Part shown: positions 27,181 through 36,066 of the stretch, one piece after another
Position numbering within the stretch: the first letter of the stretch is position 1
Layout of the letters: each line of letters begins with the position of its first letter
DNA from: Flavobacterium sp. NG2
Lineage (GTDB): Bacteria > Bacteroidota > Bacteroidia > Flavobacteriales > Flavobacteriaceae
Assembly (NCBI RefSeq): GCF_034119845.1
Contig: NZ_CP139420.1
Location: 1,838,001-1,902,000, forward strand
Length of the DNA: 64,000 nucleotides
Reading direction: 5' to 3'
Notes under the pieces: generated by a model
Database searches by the model: none
Told to the model about the DNA's origin: nothing
The model's input: only the letters and a program-made list of their open reading frames with translations
Made by a program: the position numbers and the translations under genes

Positions 27181-27226
27181 AAAAGAGAGGTTGCTAGAAT
27201 ATTATCTGGCAACCTCTCTTTTTTTT
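27181..27226. terminator. Strong terminator
   Basis: AAAAGAGAGGTTGC (27181-27194) pairs with GCAACCTCTCTTTT (27209-27222) and continues into a T tract, between convergent genes. Confidence 0.85.
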
Positions 27227-27241
27227 GTTAATTCAATAACT

Positions 27242-28186
27242 TTAAGGATGACTGTTCTTATCGAGATAGTTTGTTCCTTTGCTAATTTCTAATGCCGTAG
27301 TATAGCCATCACCATCATCATCTATATCTAAGAAGTTTGGAATTCCATCACCATCTGTATCGTCCATATTTGTTGGGGTTATAGGGTACGCAGTGGTGTT
27401 TCTATAATCGAACATATAACGGTCATTGTTTAAGTCTTCAAGATAGGATAGTACGCCGTCACCGTCTTGATCTAATCGTTGTAGTTCATATAATTTAAAA
27501 CTAAATACCAAAGGAGCATAAGAAGGTATGCTAGCACTTCCTTGGAAATAATAGGCCATACCAGAAGGAATGAACATTACACCTGCACCAAAGTCCGTAT
27601 ACTTAACGGTTCCATTATCACCTTCTGTATGATTACCCGTTTTAAATTGAGGAAATACTTCTACCCATCCTCGAACAAAGACATTATATAAGCTAAACAT
27701 TTGTTGAGGGAATTTTACTTCCTCAAATTGTGTTGCTGTTATGGTTGTGACATCTGAAAGGGTAGATGAAGATAGGTAGGTTCCTTTATATGAAGTTAAA
27801 ACATTATCTACATTGGTAGGGTAACTTCCTGTTCCTTCTCTTAAAATCAAATAATACATAGAATAAGTGATGCCGTGAAGTGGAATAGATTCTTTTTTTA
27901 TTAATTTAGGGAAACCAGTATTATTCAAATAAGACATAATTTTCGGTTGTGAACCTCCATCAGGAATTTTAGTAATAACGACATCTTGGTCGCTTTGTTC
28001 TCCAGGAGCATCAGTAATTGTAATATAATGAGTATTTAAGTAATCTTCAATTAACTGATTATCGTCTGTAAATTGCTCTTGATAGTCACGAAGAGGTATT
28101 TCTTCAAATGATGTATCATTTTTCGAACAAGAAAATAATAGCAATGTTGTAATTGATAAAATAAAATAAAACCTAAATTTGTTCAT
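27242..28186 (-). CDS. FKBP-type peptidyl-prolyl isomerase lipoprotein with calcium-binding tail
   Basis: This 314-residue lipoprotein (lipobox TTLLLFSC) has a central FKBP-like fold: REGTGSYPTNVDNVLTSYKGTYLSS, then GWVEVFPQFKTG, and the FKBP signature FIPSGMAYYFQG with FSFKLYEL. The C-terminal 80 residues hold acidic DxDGDG repeats (RLDQDGDGVLSYLEDLN, DDTDGDGIPNFLDIDDDGDG) like thrombospondin type 3 or dockerin calcium loops. It would fold exported proteins in the periplasm or at the surface. It resembles GldI-type isomerases in setting but lacks proof of a gliding role. Confidence 0.82.
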   Translation of the reverse strand: MNKFRFYFILSITTLLLFSCSKNDTSFEEIPLRDYQEQFTDDNQLIEDYLNTHYITITDAPGEQSDQDVVITKIPDGGSQPKIMSYLNNTGFPKLIKKESIPLHGITYSMYYLILREGTGSYPTNVDNVLTSYKGTYLSSSTLSDVTTITATQFEEVKFPQQMFSLYNVFVRGWVEVFPQFKTGNHTEGDNGTVKYTDFGAGVMFIPSGMAYYFQGSASIPSYAPLVFSFKLYELQRLDQDGDGVLSYLEDLNNDRYMFDYRNTTAYPITPTNMDDTDGDGIPNFLDIDDDGDGYTTALEISKGTNYLDKNSHP

Positions 28187-28264
28187 TATAACTGATTTTT
28201 AAGTGCGCAAGATACAATATTGATTTATTTTTGTAAACTATTTAACTTCGATTTTACAATTATT

Positions 28265-28657
28265 ATGCGAATAGACAAATATTTATGGTGTGTCCGATAT
28301 TACAAGACCAGAAACATGGTAACAGAAGCTTGTAAAAAGAATCATATTACCGTAAATGGTCAGGTTGCCAAGCCTTCTAAAGAAGTGTTTCCTACTGATA
28401 AAATCACCTTTAGAAAAGATCAAATTACACAAATAATAACGGTTCTTGATATCCCAGAAAGTCGGGTAGGAGCTAAATTAGTGGACATCTACAGACGTAA
28501 CGATACTCCTGCTGAAGTTTATCAACATTTAGAACTATTGAAGCTTTCGAAAGATCATTATCGCAAGCATGGAACAGGAAGGCCTACTAAGAAAGACCGA
28601 AGGGATATTGATGAGTATGGTAATGCAATAGAAGATGAAGACTTAGATGTTGAATAA
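28265..28657 (+). CDS. S4-domain RNA-binding protein, Hsp15 family
   Basis: This 130-residue protein begins MRIDKYLWCVRYYKTRNMVTEACKKNHITVNGQVAKPSKEV, the Hsp15/YrfH S4 domain that binds stalled 50S subunits carrying peptidyl-tRNA. The frame opens at 28220, but the ATG at 28265 gives the exact family start. The tail is charged (HGTGRPTKKDRRDIDEYG..EDEDLDVE). It is followed 35 bases later by the phosphoribosyltransferase gene. Confidence 0.9.
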   Translation: MRIDKYLWCVRYYKTRNMVTEACKKNHITVNGQVAKPSKEVFPTDKITFRKDQITQIITVLDIPESRVGAKLVDIYRRNDTPAEVYQHLELLKLSKDHYRKHGTGRPTKKDRRDIDEYGNAIEDEDLDVE

Positions 28658-28692
28658 CTACTTGAAATAATTAACTTCAAATAACAATCATA

Positions 28693-29190
28693 ATGAGTAA
28701 AAATATTATCCTTACCCATCAGGAAATAAACCATAAAATAAAAAGAATAGCTTACCAAATTTATGAAACGTTTGTAGATAATGACGAACTGGTTTTGGCA
28801 GGTATTGCACCAAATGGATATGTTTTTGCAGAAAAAATTGCTCTAGAACTTAAAAATATATCTGATTTAAAAATTAGTCTTTGTGAAGTACAGATTGACA
28901 AAGAAAAGCCAGATGCAGCCATTACTACTTCAATATCAAAAGAAACTTATGCAAATAAAGGGTTGATATTAGTAGATGATGTGTTGAATTCAGGAACTAC
29001 ATTGATTTATGCAGTACGTCACTTTTTGGATGTTCCACTTAAAAAATTCAAAACAGCGGTTCTCGTTGATCGAAATCATAAAAAATACCCTGTAAAAGCT
29101 GATTTTAAGGGTATTTCTCTTTCTACTTCTTTATTGGAACATGTTCATGTTGTTTTTGAAGAAGATAACAGTCATGCTTACTTAAGCTAA
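28693..29190 (+). CDS. PRTase-fold phosphoribosyltransferase (PyrR-like)
   Basis: This 165-residue type I phosphoribosyltransferase has the PRPP-binding loop LILVDDVLNSGTTL (about 96-109) and an N-terminal AGIAPNGYVFAEKIA segment resembling the PPi loop region of PyrR and uracil/hypoxanthine PRTases. It probably salvages a nucleobase, and a regulatory PyrR-type role is possible. Its stop overlaps the convergent shikimate kinase stop region by nine bases. Confidence 0.8.
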   Translation: MSKNIILTHQEINHKIKRIAYQIYETFVDNDELVLAGIAPNGYVFAEKIALELKNISDLKISLCEVQIDKEKPDAAITTSISKETYANKGLILVDDVLNSGTTLIYAVRHFLDVPLKKFKTAVLVDRNHKKYPVKADFKGISLSTSLLEHVHVVFEEDNSHAYLS

Positions 29191-29700
29191 GACTTCTTCT
29201 ATCTGATTTACAATTTGCTCAATAGACTGGTTATCGACAGATACAGTGTATTGGGCTTTATTGTAATAAAAACTTCTTTCGAATAGATGCATAGCAATAA
29301 ACTCCTTCATCTCTTCATCTGTCTTGGAGGCAATAAGTGGTCTTTTTTCTTTTTCTAAAACCAAACGATTGAATAAGGTGTCAATTGATGCTTTAAGGTA
29401 TATTGATGTTCTATTGTCTCCTATTAGTAATTCATGGTTATTTGCATAACATGGTGTTCCGCCGCCTAAACCTATTATTAAATCATCAGTATTGTTTAAT
29501 AATTCTATAAAAGCTTCGTGTTCGAGCTTCCTGAAATAGATTTCTCCGTGCTTGTCAAATATAGCTTTGATGCTTAAGTCTGCTTTTTTTTCGATGTAAT
29601 GGTCTAAATCTATGAACGGAATTTGGATAGAATTAGATAATGAATTTGCAATTGTTGACTTCCCTGAGCCCATATAGCCCAATAGTATAATTTTCTTCAT
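29182..29700 (-). CDS. aroK: Shikimate kinase
   Basis: This 172-residue P-loop kinase phosphorylates shikimate in aromatic amino acid synthesis. It shows Walker A GYMGSGKS (residues 8-15), the shikimate-binding DLDHYIEKKADLSIKAIFDKHGEIYFRKLE with D and R conserved, and GLGGGTPCY. Length is standard. It is convergent with the phosphoribosyltransferase gene with a nine-base overlap. Confidence 0.94.
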   Translation of the reverse strand: MKKIILLGYMGSGKSTIANSLSNSIQIPFIDLDHYIEKKADLSIKAIFDKHGEIYFRKLEHEAFIELLNNTDDLIIGLGGGTPCYANNHELLIGDNRTSIYLKASIDTLFNRLVLEKEKRPLIASKTDEEMKEFIAMHLFERSFYYNKAQYTVSVDNQSIEQIVNQIEEVLA

Positions 29701-29770
29701 ATAGTAAAACCTTATAAGTTAAGGTATTAAGTTTTTTTATTTAAAAAAGACAAATTTAAACTATTTTTTC

Positions 29771-29802
29771 TTGGAAAACTCTAAATAAAGTCCTTATATT
29801 TG
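29771..29802 (+). promoter_or_regulatory. Promoter of the tRNA-Lys/Lys/Leu cluster
   Basis: TTG (29771-29773) and TATATTTG (29795-29802) match the flavobacterial -33/-7 promoter with a 21-base gap. The first tRNA starts 27 bases downstream. Confidence 0.7.
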
Positions 29803-29828
29803 CACCCGCAATCAAGCAAACAAATTAT

Positions 29829-29901
29829 GACTCGATAGCTCAGTTGGTAGAGCACATCACTTTTAATGATGGGGTCCTGGGTTCGAGCCCCAGTCGGGTC
29901 A
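29829..29901 (+). tRNA. tRNA-Lys (anticodon TTT), copy 1
   Basis: The 73-base cloverleaf has acceptor GACTCGA/TCGGGTC, D arm AGCTCAGTTGGTAGAGC, anticodon stem CATCA/TGATG with loop CTTTTAA, and T arm GGGTTCGAGCCC. CCA is not encoded. Confidence 0.97.
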
Positions 29902-29938
29902 CAAAAAGTGATCAACACATAAGTTACTTGATAGCATT

Positions 29939-30011
29939 GACTCGATAGCTCAGTTGGTAGAGCACATCACTTTTAATGATGGGGTCCTGGGTTCGAGCCC
30001 CAGTCGGGTCA
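29939..30011 (+). tRNA. tRNA-Lys (anticodon TTT), copy 2
   Basis: This copy is identical base for base to the one at 29829, 37 bases further on, and transcribed from the same promoter. Confidence 0.97.
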
Positions 30012-30021
30012 CAAAAAATTA

Positions 30022-30048
30022 TAGAGACGTTGCATGGCAACGTCTCTA
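30022..30048. repeat. Perfect palindrome TAGAGACGTTGC-ATG-GCAACGTCTCTA
   Basis: A 12-bp perfect stem with a three-base loop separates tRNA-Lys and tRNA-Leu. It resembles a short palindromic repeat I recall from several phyla including Bacteroidetes. It may be a processing site or terminator. Confidence 0.6.
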
Positions 30049-30057
30049 CTTATTTTT

Positions 30058-30140
30058 GGCCATGTGGAGAAACGGTAGACTCGCCATCTTGAGGGGGTGG
30101 TGCTCGCAAGGGCGTGAGGGTTCAAATCCCTCCATGGTCA
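30058..30140 (+). tRNA. tRNA-Leu (anticodon GAG)
   Basis: This 83-base class II tRNA has acceptor GGCCATG/CATGGTC (one G-T pair), anticodon loop TTGAGGG giving GAG, a variable arm (TGCTCGCAAGGGCGT), and T arm GAGGGTTCAAATCCCTC. Confidence 0.93.
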
Positions 30141-30424
30141 CTATAAAGGTCTTTCTGTGAGACTCATAAGTGTTTTTGAATTATTTATAGCTACAATCCT
30201 TTTGTTAGTTAAAAAAACATTTCATTATTTTCTAGTCAGATTATCTGAAATTCCAATTTTATTCATTCTAATTTATAGGGTTAGTATTGTTGTGTTCCTG
30301 TAAGTAAAATAATAATATACAACGTTTTAGTAGCTGTTTTTCGTGTTTTTTTAGTAAGTTATTTGCATTTTTAATTCTAAGATGTATCTTAGTCCTCCTT
30401 TTTAACTAAACCAAAAACCTATTT

Positions 30425-30772
30425 ATGAAGAAAAACACGTGCAAAACCTACCCAGCTTTATCGGTGCTACTCGTTTTTTGTTTTTGTCTGTTCAATCTTT
30501 TAAGTGTTAGGTCTCAGACAGCTACAGCCGATTCAATTTGTAAAAAGAAATATGTTTCTGTAGATGTACATAAAACTTATGAAAGAGTTATTGCAAAAGG
30601 CTATGATTCTATTGAAATGTTTGAATACTTAGGGAATTATTATTATAAAATAAATGAGTTGGAAAAATCAAGATTGTATTTTGAACTTTTATTTAAAAAA
30701 TATAAAACGTCCCAGATTTCACCTAAAAGTATTGAAAATTACAAAAATATTTTGGTACAGGCTAAATCATAA
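30425..30772 (+). CDS. Exported hypothetical protein with TPR-like segment
   Basis: This 115-residue protein has a signal peptide (MKKNTCKTYPALSVLLVFCFCLFNLLSVRSQ). The mature part has YERVIAKGYDSIEMFEYLGNYYYKINELEKSRLYFELLFKKY, which reads like one and a half tetratricopeptide repeats. It resembles the N-terminal segment of longer flavobacterial surface proteins and may be a truncated member. It stands alone between tRNA genes and a terminator. Function is unknown. Confidence 0.7.
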   Translation: MKKNTCKTYPALSVLLVFCFCLFNLLSVRSQTATADSICKKKYVSVDVHKTYERVIAKGYDSIEMFEYLGNYYYKINELEKSRLYFELLFKKYKTSQISPKSIENYKNILVQAKS

Positions 30773-30800
30773 TTAATGATTTTAATACTGTAATTTTATA

Positions 30801-30830
30801 ATAAATGCCTCGAAAATTCGAGGCATTTAT
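30801..30830. terminator. Perfect hairpin terminator
   Basis: ATAAATGCCTCGAA and TTCGAGGCATTTAT are perfect complements around AA, 29 bases after the stop of the preceding gene. Confidence 0.8.
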
Positions 30831-30912
30831 ATTTTAGGATCTATTCGAACTTAGATTGTTATTGATATTAGAAAAAAAATACACTTTCTGTTTTTAATAT
30901 CAAAAAAAAGTT

Positions 30913-30920
30913 TAAATTTG
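30913..30920 (+). promoter_or_regulatory. -7 element (TAAATTTG) of tRNA-Ser
   Basis: It matches TAnnTTTG 33 bases before tRNA-Ser. It is followed by the CACTCGCAAT context also seen after the tRNA-Lys promoter (CACCCGCAAT). Confidence 0.6.
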
Positions 30921-30952
30921 CACTCGCAATCTACAAAGGATTGCTAATTATT

Positions 30953-31040
30953 GGAGAAATGGCAGAGCGGTCGAATGCGGCAGTCTTGAAAACTGTTGAC
31001 TGTAACAGGTCCGGGGGTTCGAATCCCTCTTTCTCCGCCA
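30953..31040 (+). tRNA. tRNA-Ser (anticodon TGA), with encoded CCA; island attachment site
   Basis: The acceptor is GGAGAAA/TTTCTCC, the anticodon loop TTGAAAA gives TGA, a long variable arm is present, and the T arm is GGGGGTTCGAATCCCTC. GCCA follows directly. The integrase gene of the island begins 249 bases downstream, the usual arrangement for integration into a tRNA 3' end. Confidence 0.95.
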
Positions 31041-31062
31041 GTAGAAATACAAAAAAGGCTAA

Positions 31063-31097
31063 AACGCTGTAAAACTTATGTTTTACGGCGTTTTTTT
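31063..31097 (+). terminator. Terminator after tRNA-Ser
   Basis: AACGCTGTAAAAC pairs with GTTTTACGGCGTT (one G-T) around TTAT and runs into seven T residues. Confidence 0.8.
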
Positions 31098-31140
31098 ATT
31101 GGTGGCTATACCAAGAAAGTTCATTAAATGGTATTCTTTC

Positions 31141-31186
31141 AGTGACCTATTTAGTGACCTATTTGAATAAACCCAAATAGGTCACT
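31141..31186. repeat. AGTGACCTATTT: two tandem copies and one inverted copy
   Basis: Exact copies lie at 31141-31152 and 31153-31164, with the reverse complement at 31175-31186. They are about 100 bases upstream of the integrase start, where arm-type recombinase or autoregulator sites are expected. Confidence 0.7.
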
Positions 31187-31288
31187 AGAAATCGCTGAAA
31201 CACTTGTATAATAAGGTGTTCACGGTTTGAACATCTTGTAAGGAGTGTTTAAGAAGTATAATTTTATCAAACTTAAAGTCACCACAAA

Positions 31289-32530
31289 ATGAACAAAACA
31301 TTCAACCTACTTTTCTTCATCAAGAAGAGTAAAATCAAAGCCAACGGCACCGCCCCTATTTATTTGAGAATTACTATTGATGGAAAGCCAAAAGAAATTG
31401 CTTCCAAAAGATACATTCAACCCGATAAGTGGGATAACAAAATTCAAAAGGCTTCAGGTTCTTCAAACGAAGTAAAATCTTTAAATCTTTATTTAAAGAC
31501 ATTAGAGCAACAAGTTTATGACGCACATCATTCTATGATCAAAGACAAAACTGCTGCAACTGCATCAAGTTTAAAATCTAAATTACAAGGAACTGAAGTA
31601 AGTCAAAGAATGCTAGTTTCCATCTTCCAAGACCATAACAACAAAATCAAAGAATTGGTGGGTAAAGAATACGCTCCAGGAACACTAGAACGCTACACTA
31701 CTTCTTTGAAGCATACCATTGAGTTTATGCAATGGAAATACAATTGTTCCGATATTGATATTACTAAAATTGACCATGCTTTTATTACCGATTATGAATT
31801 CTGGTTACGAAGTGTTAGAAACTGTGCTAATAACACAGCGGTAAAATACATTAAGAATTTCAATAAAATCATCAAAATATGTTTAGCCAATGACTGGCTT
31901 GACAAAAACCCATTTGCCAATTACAAATCTAAAGTAAAAGAAGTAGAACGCGTTTATTTATCGGAAACCGAGGTACAAAACCTAATCAACAAAGATTTAC
32001 ATAACGAAAGATTGTCACTAGTTCGCGACATCTTCCTATTCAGCTGCTTTACAGGTTTGGCATACATAGATGTGAAAAACTTAACAAAGTCGCATATAAG
32101 CTACGGAATAGACGGCGAGAAATGGATATTTACACACAGACAAAAAACAGAATCTGCTTCTAAAATTCCAATTCTTCCTATTACGCAAATCATAATAGAT
32201 AAATACGAGAATCATCCACAAAGCAATAATCAAGAAAAACTACTTCCTATTCTTTCAAATCAAAAAATGAATGCCTATTTAAAGGAAATAGCTGGGATTT
32301 GCGGCATTGAAAAAGAATTAACCTTTCATATTGCCCGGCATACTTTTGCAACGACTGTAACACTCACAAATGGTGTTCCAATTGAATCCGTAAGTAAAAT
32401 GTTAGGTCATAAAAATTTGAGAACCACACAGCACTATGCAAAAGTATTGGATAGAAAAGTGAGTGAGGATATGCAAATATTGAAATCAAAATTTTCAAGT
32501 TTGACTCAAAAAAAAGTAAATTGCGGATAA
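31289..32530 (+). CDS. Tyrosine-type site-specific integrase (Bacteroidetes CTn-like)
   Basis: This 413-residue recombinase should insert and excise the island at tRNA-Ser. The N-terminal arm-DNA-binding domain (FNLLFFIKKSKIKANGTAPIYLRITIDGKPKEIASK) is followed by a SAM-like core-binding domain (about 105-200) and the catalytic domain. Box II is intact (HIARHTFATT, LGHKNLRTTQHYAKV with the nucleophile Tyr). At box I the usual TGLRxxDi is FTGLAYIDVKNL, so the first catalytic Arg is replaced, as in several Bacteroidetes integrases such as IntDOT, where another residue takes over. A terminator follows immediately. Confidence 0.95.
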   Translation: MNKTFNLLFFIKKSKIKANGTAPIYLRITIDGKPKEIASKRYIQPDKWDNKIQKASGSSNEVKSLNLYLKTLEQQVYDAHHSMIKDKTAATASSLKSKLQGTEVSQRMLVSIFQDHNNKIKELVGKEYAPGTLERYTTSLKHTIEFMQWKYNCSDIDITKIDHAFITDYEFWLRSVRNCANNTAVKYIKNFNKIIKICLANDWLDKNPFANYKSKVKEVERVYLSETEVQNLINKDLHNERLSLVRDIFLFSCFTGLAYIDVKNLTKSHISYGIDGEKWIFTHRQKTESASKIPILPITQIIIDKYENHPQSNNQEKLLPILSNQKMNAYLKEIAGICGIEKELTFHIARHTFATTVTLTNGVPIESVSKMLGHKNLRTTQHYAKVLDRKVSEDMQILKSKFSSLTQKKVNCG

Positions 32531-32553
32531 AAAGCCACTAAAAGTGGCTTTTT
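32529..32553. terminator. Bidirectional terminator between integrase and PLD-like gene
   Basis: AAAAAGCCACT pairs with AGTGGCTTTTT around AAA. Its left arm overlaps the integrase stop, and it ends just before the stop of the convergent gene. Confidence 0.85.
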
Positions 32554-32554
32554 A

Positions 32555-35500
32555 TTAACTAAAATACTTTTCAGTAATTTGAGCATTAACTAAATGGGTT
32601 TCATTATAATCTTTGAAAAAAGGATAATTAATCTTAATTAACTTTATTTCATTAACTAGCGAATTCAATTTTTTATATAATTTATCCGTTTCCTCACCAG
32701 GCTTAAGATAATTGAGTGCTATCATAGCAACCGTCTGTATCATCAATAATCTACTATAATCATTTTCCCAATCTGTTGTGCCACTCATGAAAGGCTTTCG
32801 GATAGTAGCAAAATATCTTTTTGACATTTTAAGCAATGAATTGACAAAATTTAAGCTGTCAACTTCATCAGCGGCAGCATAAATGGACCAACCAGCAATA
32901 TCCATTACACCAGCATTTTTTGAAATGGATTTACAATCAGATAACTCACGTTCAAATATCGAACGCCAAAAATTTAGAACACTATTGATTGTGAGCGACT
33001 TATAATCTATTAGAGGGATAAGTAAATTATTCGTAGTAAGAGCTTCAATTAAGACAAAATATCTTTGAGAAACTATTCTTTCAATGGTTTCGAAAATAAT
33101 TTTTTCATCTTTCGTTTTTAACAACTTATATATTTCACTAAAACAATCTTTGCGGAGTTGATATTGAGAAATACCCCTATCAAATCTAGATTGATGTAAA
33201 AGTGCTATGAAGGCATTAATCTGCTCTTCAAAACATAATAATCCAAACAACTCTTTAACTTTTTCAAAAGATATTACATCCTTTTTTTCAACTGCATCAG
33301 TTGCAATAGATGCAATCGCTAAGGTTCTTAATGATAAAACTTTTGATGCTAAACAAATGTTGATTATATTTAAATCAGAATGCCAAAAAAGTGATTTTGC
33401 TAAATCTGTAAACAAAATAGCAGTAATTCTTAGAATTGGTTTTCCATTAATATTTTCTTTTTTCTTTTCATCTAAAATTTGAATTTGAATTGATGTTAGT
33501 AAGTTCACAAAGGACAAGGCATCAATATTTAATAAAACCCTACTCGCATAACCAGCAGCATAATTACCAAAACCATAATTTTCAAAAAAACTATTTTCCA
33601 CTCTAAAAGAAGCTTCCAACGCTTCATCAAAATCTTCAAGAAAAAGCAAATAAAAGCCACTTCTACTCAAATTTCTATCATTTGAAAATTTATCCAAATT
33701 ATTTTCATTTACTAAATTTTGTAAATATTGAGATAGGAAATGAGAATATGCTATCGGGAACCATTTTTTTAAATTATCTAACAACTCGTCACATGAAGAG
33801 GTTCGGGCAAGAAAGTATCCAAAAGTATCCCAAAACTTTTCGAATTTCAAATAGTCATCGGTCATATAAGAACTAATCATACTTTCAATTGATTTGAAAT
33901 CGGGCTTATCTTCATTCTTGACAAATGCTTTCAGCTTTGAAAATAACTCATCATCAGGTGGTAAATCTCTATTTTGAGATTTTGCTCGTTGTTTTAAATC
34001 CATTTCATTCCTATAATCATAAAGCGGTATCATCTCTAATGTGTCTTTTTGACTACCATCTTCGATTAAATCAACACTATATTTTTCAATACTTCGAAGA
34101 ACATCTAAGGGTATTGGTGTAATTAGTAAGGGATAATTCTGTGTTGCATTTTGAATAGAATTTGAAAGATGAAATCCTTTTGGTTCGCTCTTTAAAGAAT
34201 AAACAATTATATACCTATCGTGTAATAAATTCTTATTACTAGATGTTTTGTTTCGATAATCATAAACAGTTAATTTTAAAGAAGAAAACAATTCTGGCAA
34301 GCCATTTAACAAATTAACTATACGAGTTGCTCGGTTAGGTATACTTTCAATTTCTTTCTCTTTTATCTTAAAGAAAGATTTAAGAGCCTCCCAAATTGTT
34401 TGACTTTTAATTTTATCATCATCGTTAGAAGGTGTTTGAGTGCATGTAATTACCGTAAAAGAAGTATTTGAATTACTTGTTCTCGCTAGAAATTCTAAAC
34501 CAATCGTATCAAAATAGGGATCTTGAATAATTACATCACTCGCTTGATCACAAACTTTTTTAAACCACTCCAAAAAAGCTAGTGCTCCATGTTCTTCATT
34601 TTCAGAATTCCATCCTTTCGGAAAAAAAGCTGCTTCTGACTTTTCGGGAACTATTGACTTTACTAAAGAATTAAAATTATTGTCTACTTCAACCCAAGGG
34701 TCAAGTTTATGACCACCTATCGACATAGTTTGATAACTTGATTTGTTAATTTCCATTGCTTTATCAACATCTTTTTTAAGATGACTTCCTGCAGCTAATA
34801 CTTTACCAAGAAATGACGATGATACTTTTCCAGTTCTGCTTACCATTCCCATTGTTGTCACAATGTTTCTTAATAATACAGCAGAGTGCTTGAACCAAAT
34901 TTGCCATTTATCACCATCTTTAATCCAGATACTAACTACTAAATCACTTATTGGTTCTTGAGTATTAAAAGTGACCACGAGAGTTTCATTGGGTACGTAA
35001 GTTATTTCTTTAATTTCATCCAAAATTACTTGACCACTATTTCTTGAAAAACAATTTATTAATATAACTTCAGAACAAATAATCTCATTAGGCAAAATAG
35101 TAACCTCAACTTTTTTGGAAGTTTTAATCTTCTTACCCTCAAGTTCTTCTTCACTACTAATATTTTCGAAATATACTTGAGCCTTTTCAAAAATATTAGC
35201 ACATGGTCCATTAATTAATTCAATGTTACCAAATCTTGCACTTTCAGTACTTGAAAACAATAATTTTGTTTCCTGAGAGAGATAGTCTAAAATTTTAATT
35301 AATATTTTTTTGTAATCAGTATAGTAGCCATCCGATGATTGAAAAACTTTCAGTTTATCTAAACTTATTATTGGCAATGTAAAAGAGGGTGTATTACCAA
35401 AAGGACTATTATGAGAGTATTTTTCAAACATATTTCTTGAAACAGTAGAGCTTGTTTCGTTGAAAATTATCGGTCTAATTACTACGTTACCATCGACAGC

Positions 35501-35881
35501 TGCACTGTAGTAAAAATCGAATCTTATCTTATCTACATTAATTCCTTCATTTGATGCAGACAGTTTAAAAGCTGTTCCTGCAAGAAATGAGTTAACTATT
35601 TTAATAATTTTTTCAGGATACTGATAAATAGATATTCTTGCTATTTCACAAATAAAACTATTTGCGCTATATACTTTTTCAAATGTACTAATTGTTGCCT
35701 CATCAGAAATATCAGGTCGTGATGTAACAATACACCATCCATACAAAAGTTGATAATTAGGCGTTGTACCGTCAGAAAATTTACCAACAAATAACTGTAA
35801 CACAACTTTAGTCTTGGATTGATTTAATGGACTTAGTCGGTTATCAGCAAAATGGGCAACTGTGATATATTGTTTTTTCAT
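32555..35881 (-). CDS. Large VPA1262-like protein with PLD-type nuclease domain
   Basis: This 1108-residue cytoplasmic protein has an N-terminal region (about 1-330) resembling what I recall as the VPA1262 family. A central segment (about 430-600) is like phospholipase-D-fold nucleases: IIQDPYFDTIGLEFL, a region of predicted strands, then LLHDRYIIV near residue 554, where HD-R-Y replaces the canonical HxK. The C-terminal 450 residues are helical with no recognised repeats. It is the only gene between the integrase and the first integrase remnant, suggesting a self-contained cargo module. A defence role is inferred from context and the nuclease-like domain; family identity is from memory and moderate. 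Confidence 0.65.
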   Translation of the reverse strand: MKKQYITVAHFADNRLSPLNQSKTKVVLQLFVGKFSDGTTPNYQLLYGWCIVTSRPDISDEATISTFEKVYSANSFICEIARISIYQYPEKIIKIVNSFLAGTAFKLSASNEGINVDKIRFDFYYSAAVDGNVVIRPIIFNETSSTVSRNMFEKYSHNSPFGNTPSFTLPIISLDKLKVFQSSDGYYTDYKKILIKILDYLSQETKLLFSSTESARFGNIELINGPCANIFEKAQVYFENISSEEELEGKKIKTSKKVEVTILPNEIICSEVILINCFSRNSGQVILDEIKEITYVPNETLVVTFNTQEPISDLVVSIWIKDGDKWQIWFKHSAVLLRNIVTTMGMVSRTGKVSSSFLGKVLAAGSHLKKDVDKAMEINKSSYQTMSIGGHKLDPWVEVDNNFNSLVKSIVPEKSEAAFFPKGWNSENEEHGALAFLEWFKKVCDQASDVIIQDPYFDTIGLEFLARTSNSNTSFTVITCTQTPSNDDDKIKSQTIWEALKSFFKIKEKEIESIPNRATRIVNLLNGLPELFSSLKLTVYDYRNKTSSNKNLLHDRYIIVYSLKSEPKGFHLSNSIQNATQNYPLLITPIPLDVLRSIEKYSVDLIEDGSQKDTLEMIPLYDYRNEMDLKQRAKSQNRDLPPDDELFSKLKAFVKNEDKPDFKSIESMISSYMTDDYLKFEKFWDTFGYFLARTSSCDELLDNLKKWFPIAYSHFLSQYLQNLVNENNLDKFSNDRNLSRSGFYLLFLEDFDEALEASFRVENSFFENYGFGNYAAGYASRVLLNIDALSFVNLLTSIQIQILDEKKKENINGKPILRITAILFTDLAKSLFWHSDLNIINICLASKVLSLRTLAIASIATDAVEKKDVISFEKVKELFGLLCFEEQINAFIALLHQSRFDRGISQYQLRKDCFSEIYKLLKTKDEKIIFETIERIVSQRYFVLIEALTTNNLLIPLIDYKSLTINSVLNFWRSIFERELSDCKSISKNAGVMDIAGWSIYAAADEVDSLNFVNSLLKMSKRYFATIRKPFMSGTTDWENDYSRLLMIQTVAMIALNYLKPGEETDKLYKKLNSLVNEIKLIKINYPFFKDYNETHLVNAQITEKYFS

Positions 35882-35951
35882 TTAATTTGTTTTTTATAAA
35901 CTTCAAATTGCAATTGGAAGCAAAATACTAAGAAAGCAAAAATTTAAAAAC

Positions 35952-36002
35952 TATTATACATTATGCAAAAGTCCTAGATAGAAAAGCAAGTGAAGATATA
36001 AA
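35952..36002 (+). pseudogene. Integrase 3'-end remnant 1
   Basis: Translated, this short stretch reads IIHYAKVLDRKASEDIK, matching the intact integrase C-terminus HYAKVLDRKVSEDMQ, with nothing upstream in frame. It includes the catalytic Tyr context only. It lies in the gap between two minus-strand genes and marks an old module boundary. Confidence 0.75.
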
Positions 36003-36066
36003 GATTCAAAACATAAGTTCTCTTAACACTCTTTATCCAAAAGCACATAATATAATTAGTCATTTG

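Noticed and set aside
29829..30011. Two identical tRNA-Lys genes as an assembly artefact
   Set aside because: The spacers differ from the flanks and tandem identical tRNA genes are common; nothing indicates a misassembly.
31289..32530. The island integrase as an integron integrase for the attC-like sites
   Set aside because: It has the arm-binding and SAM-like domains of Bacteroidetes element integrases and no visible IntI-specific helix, so it is not a likely cassette recombinase.
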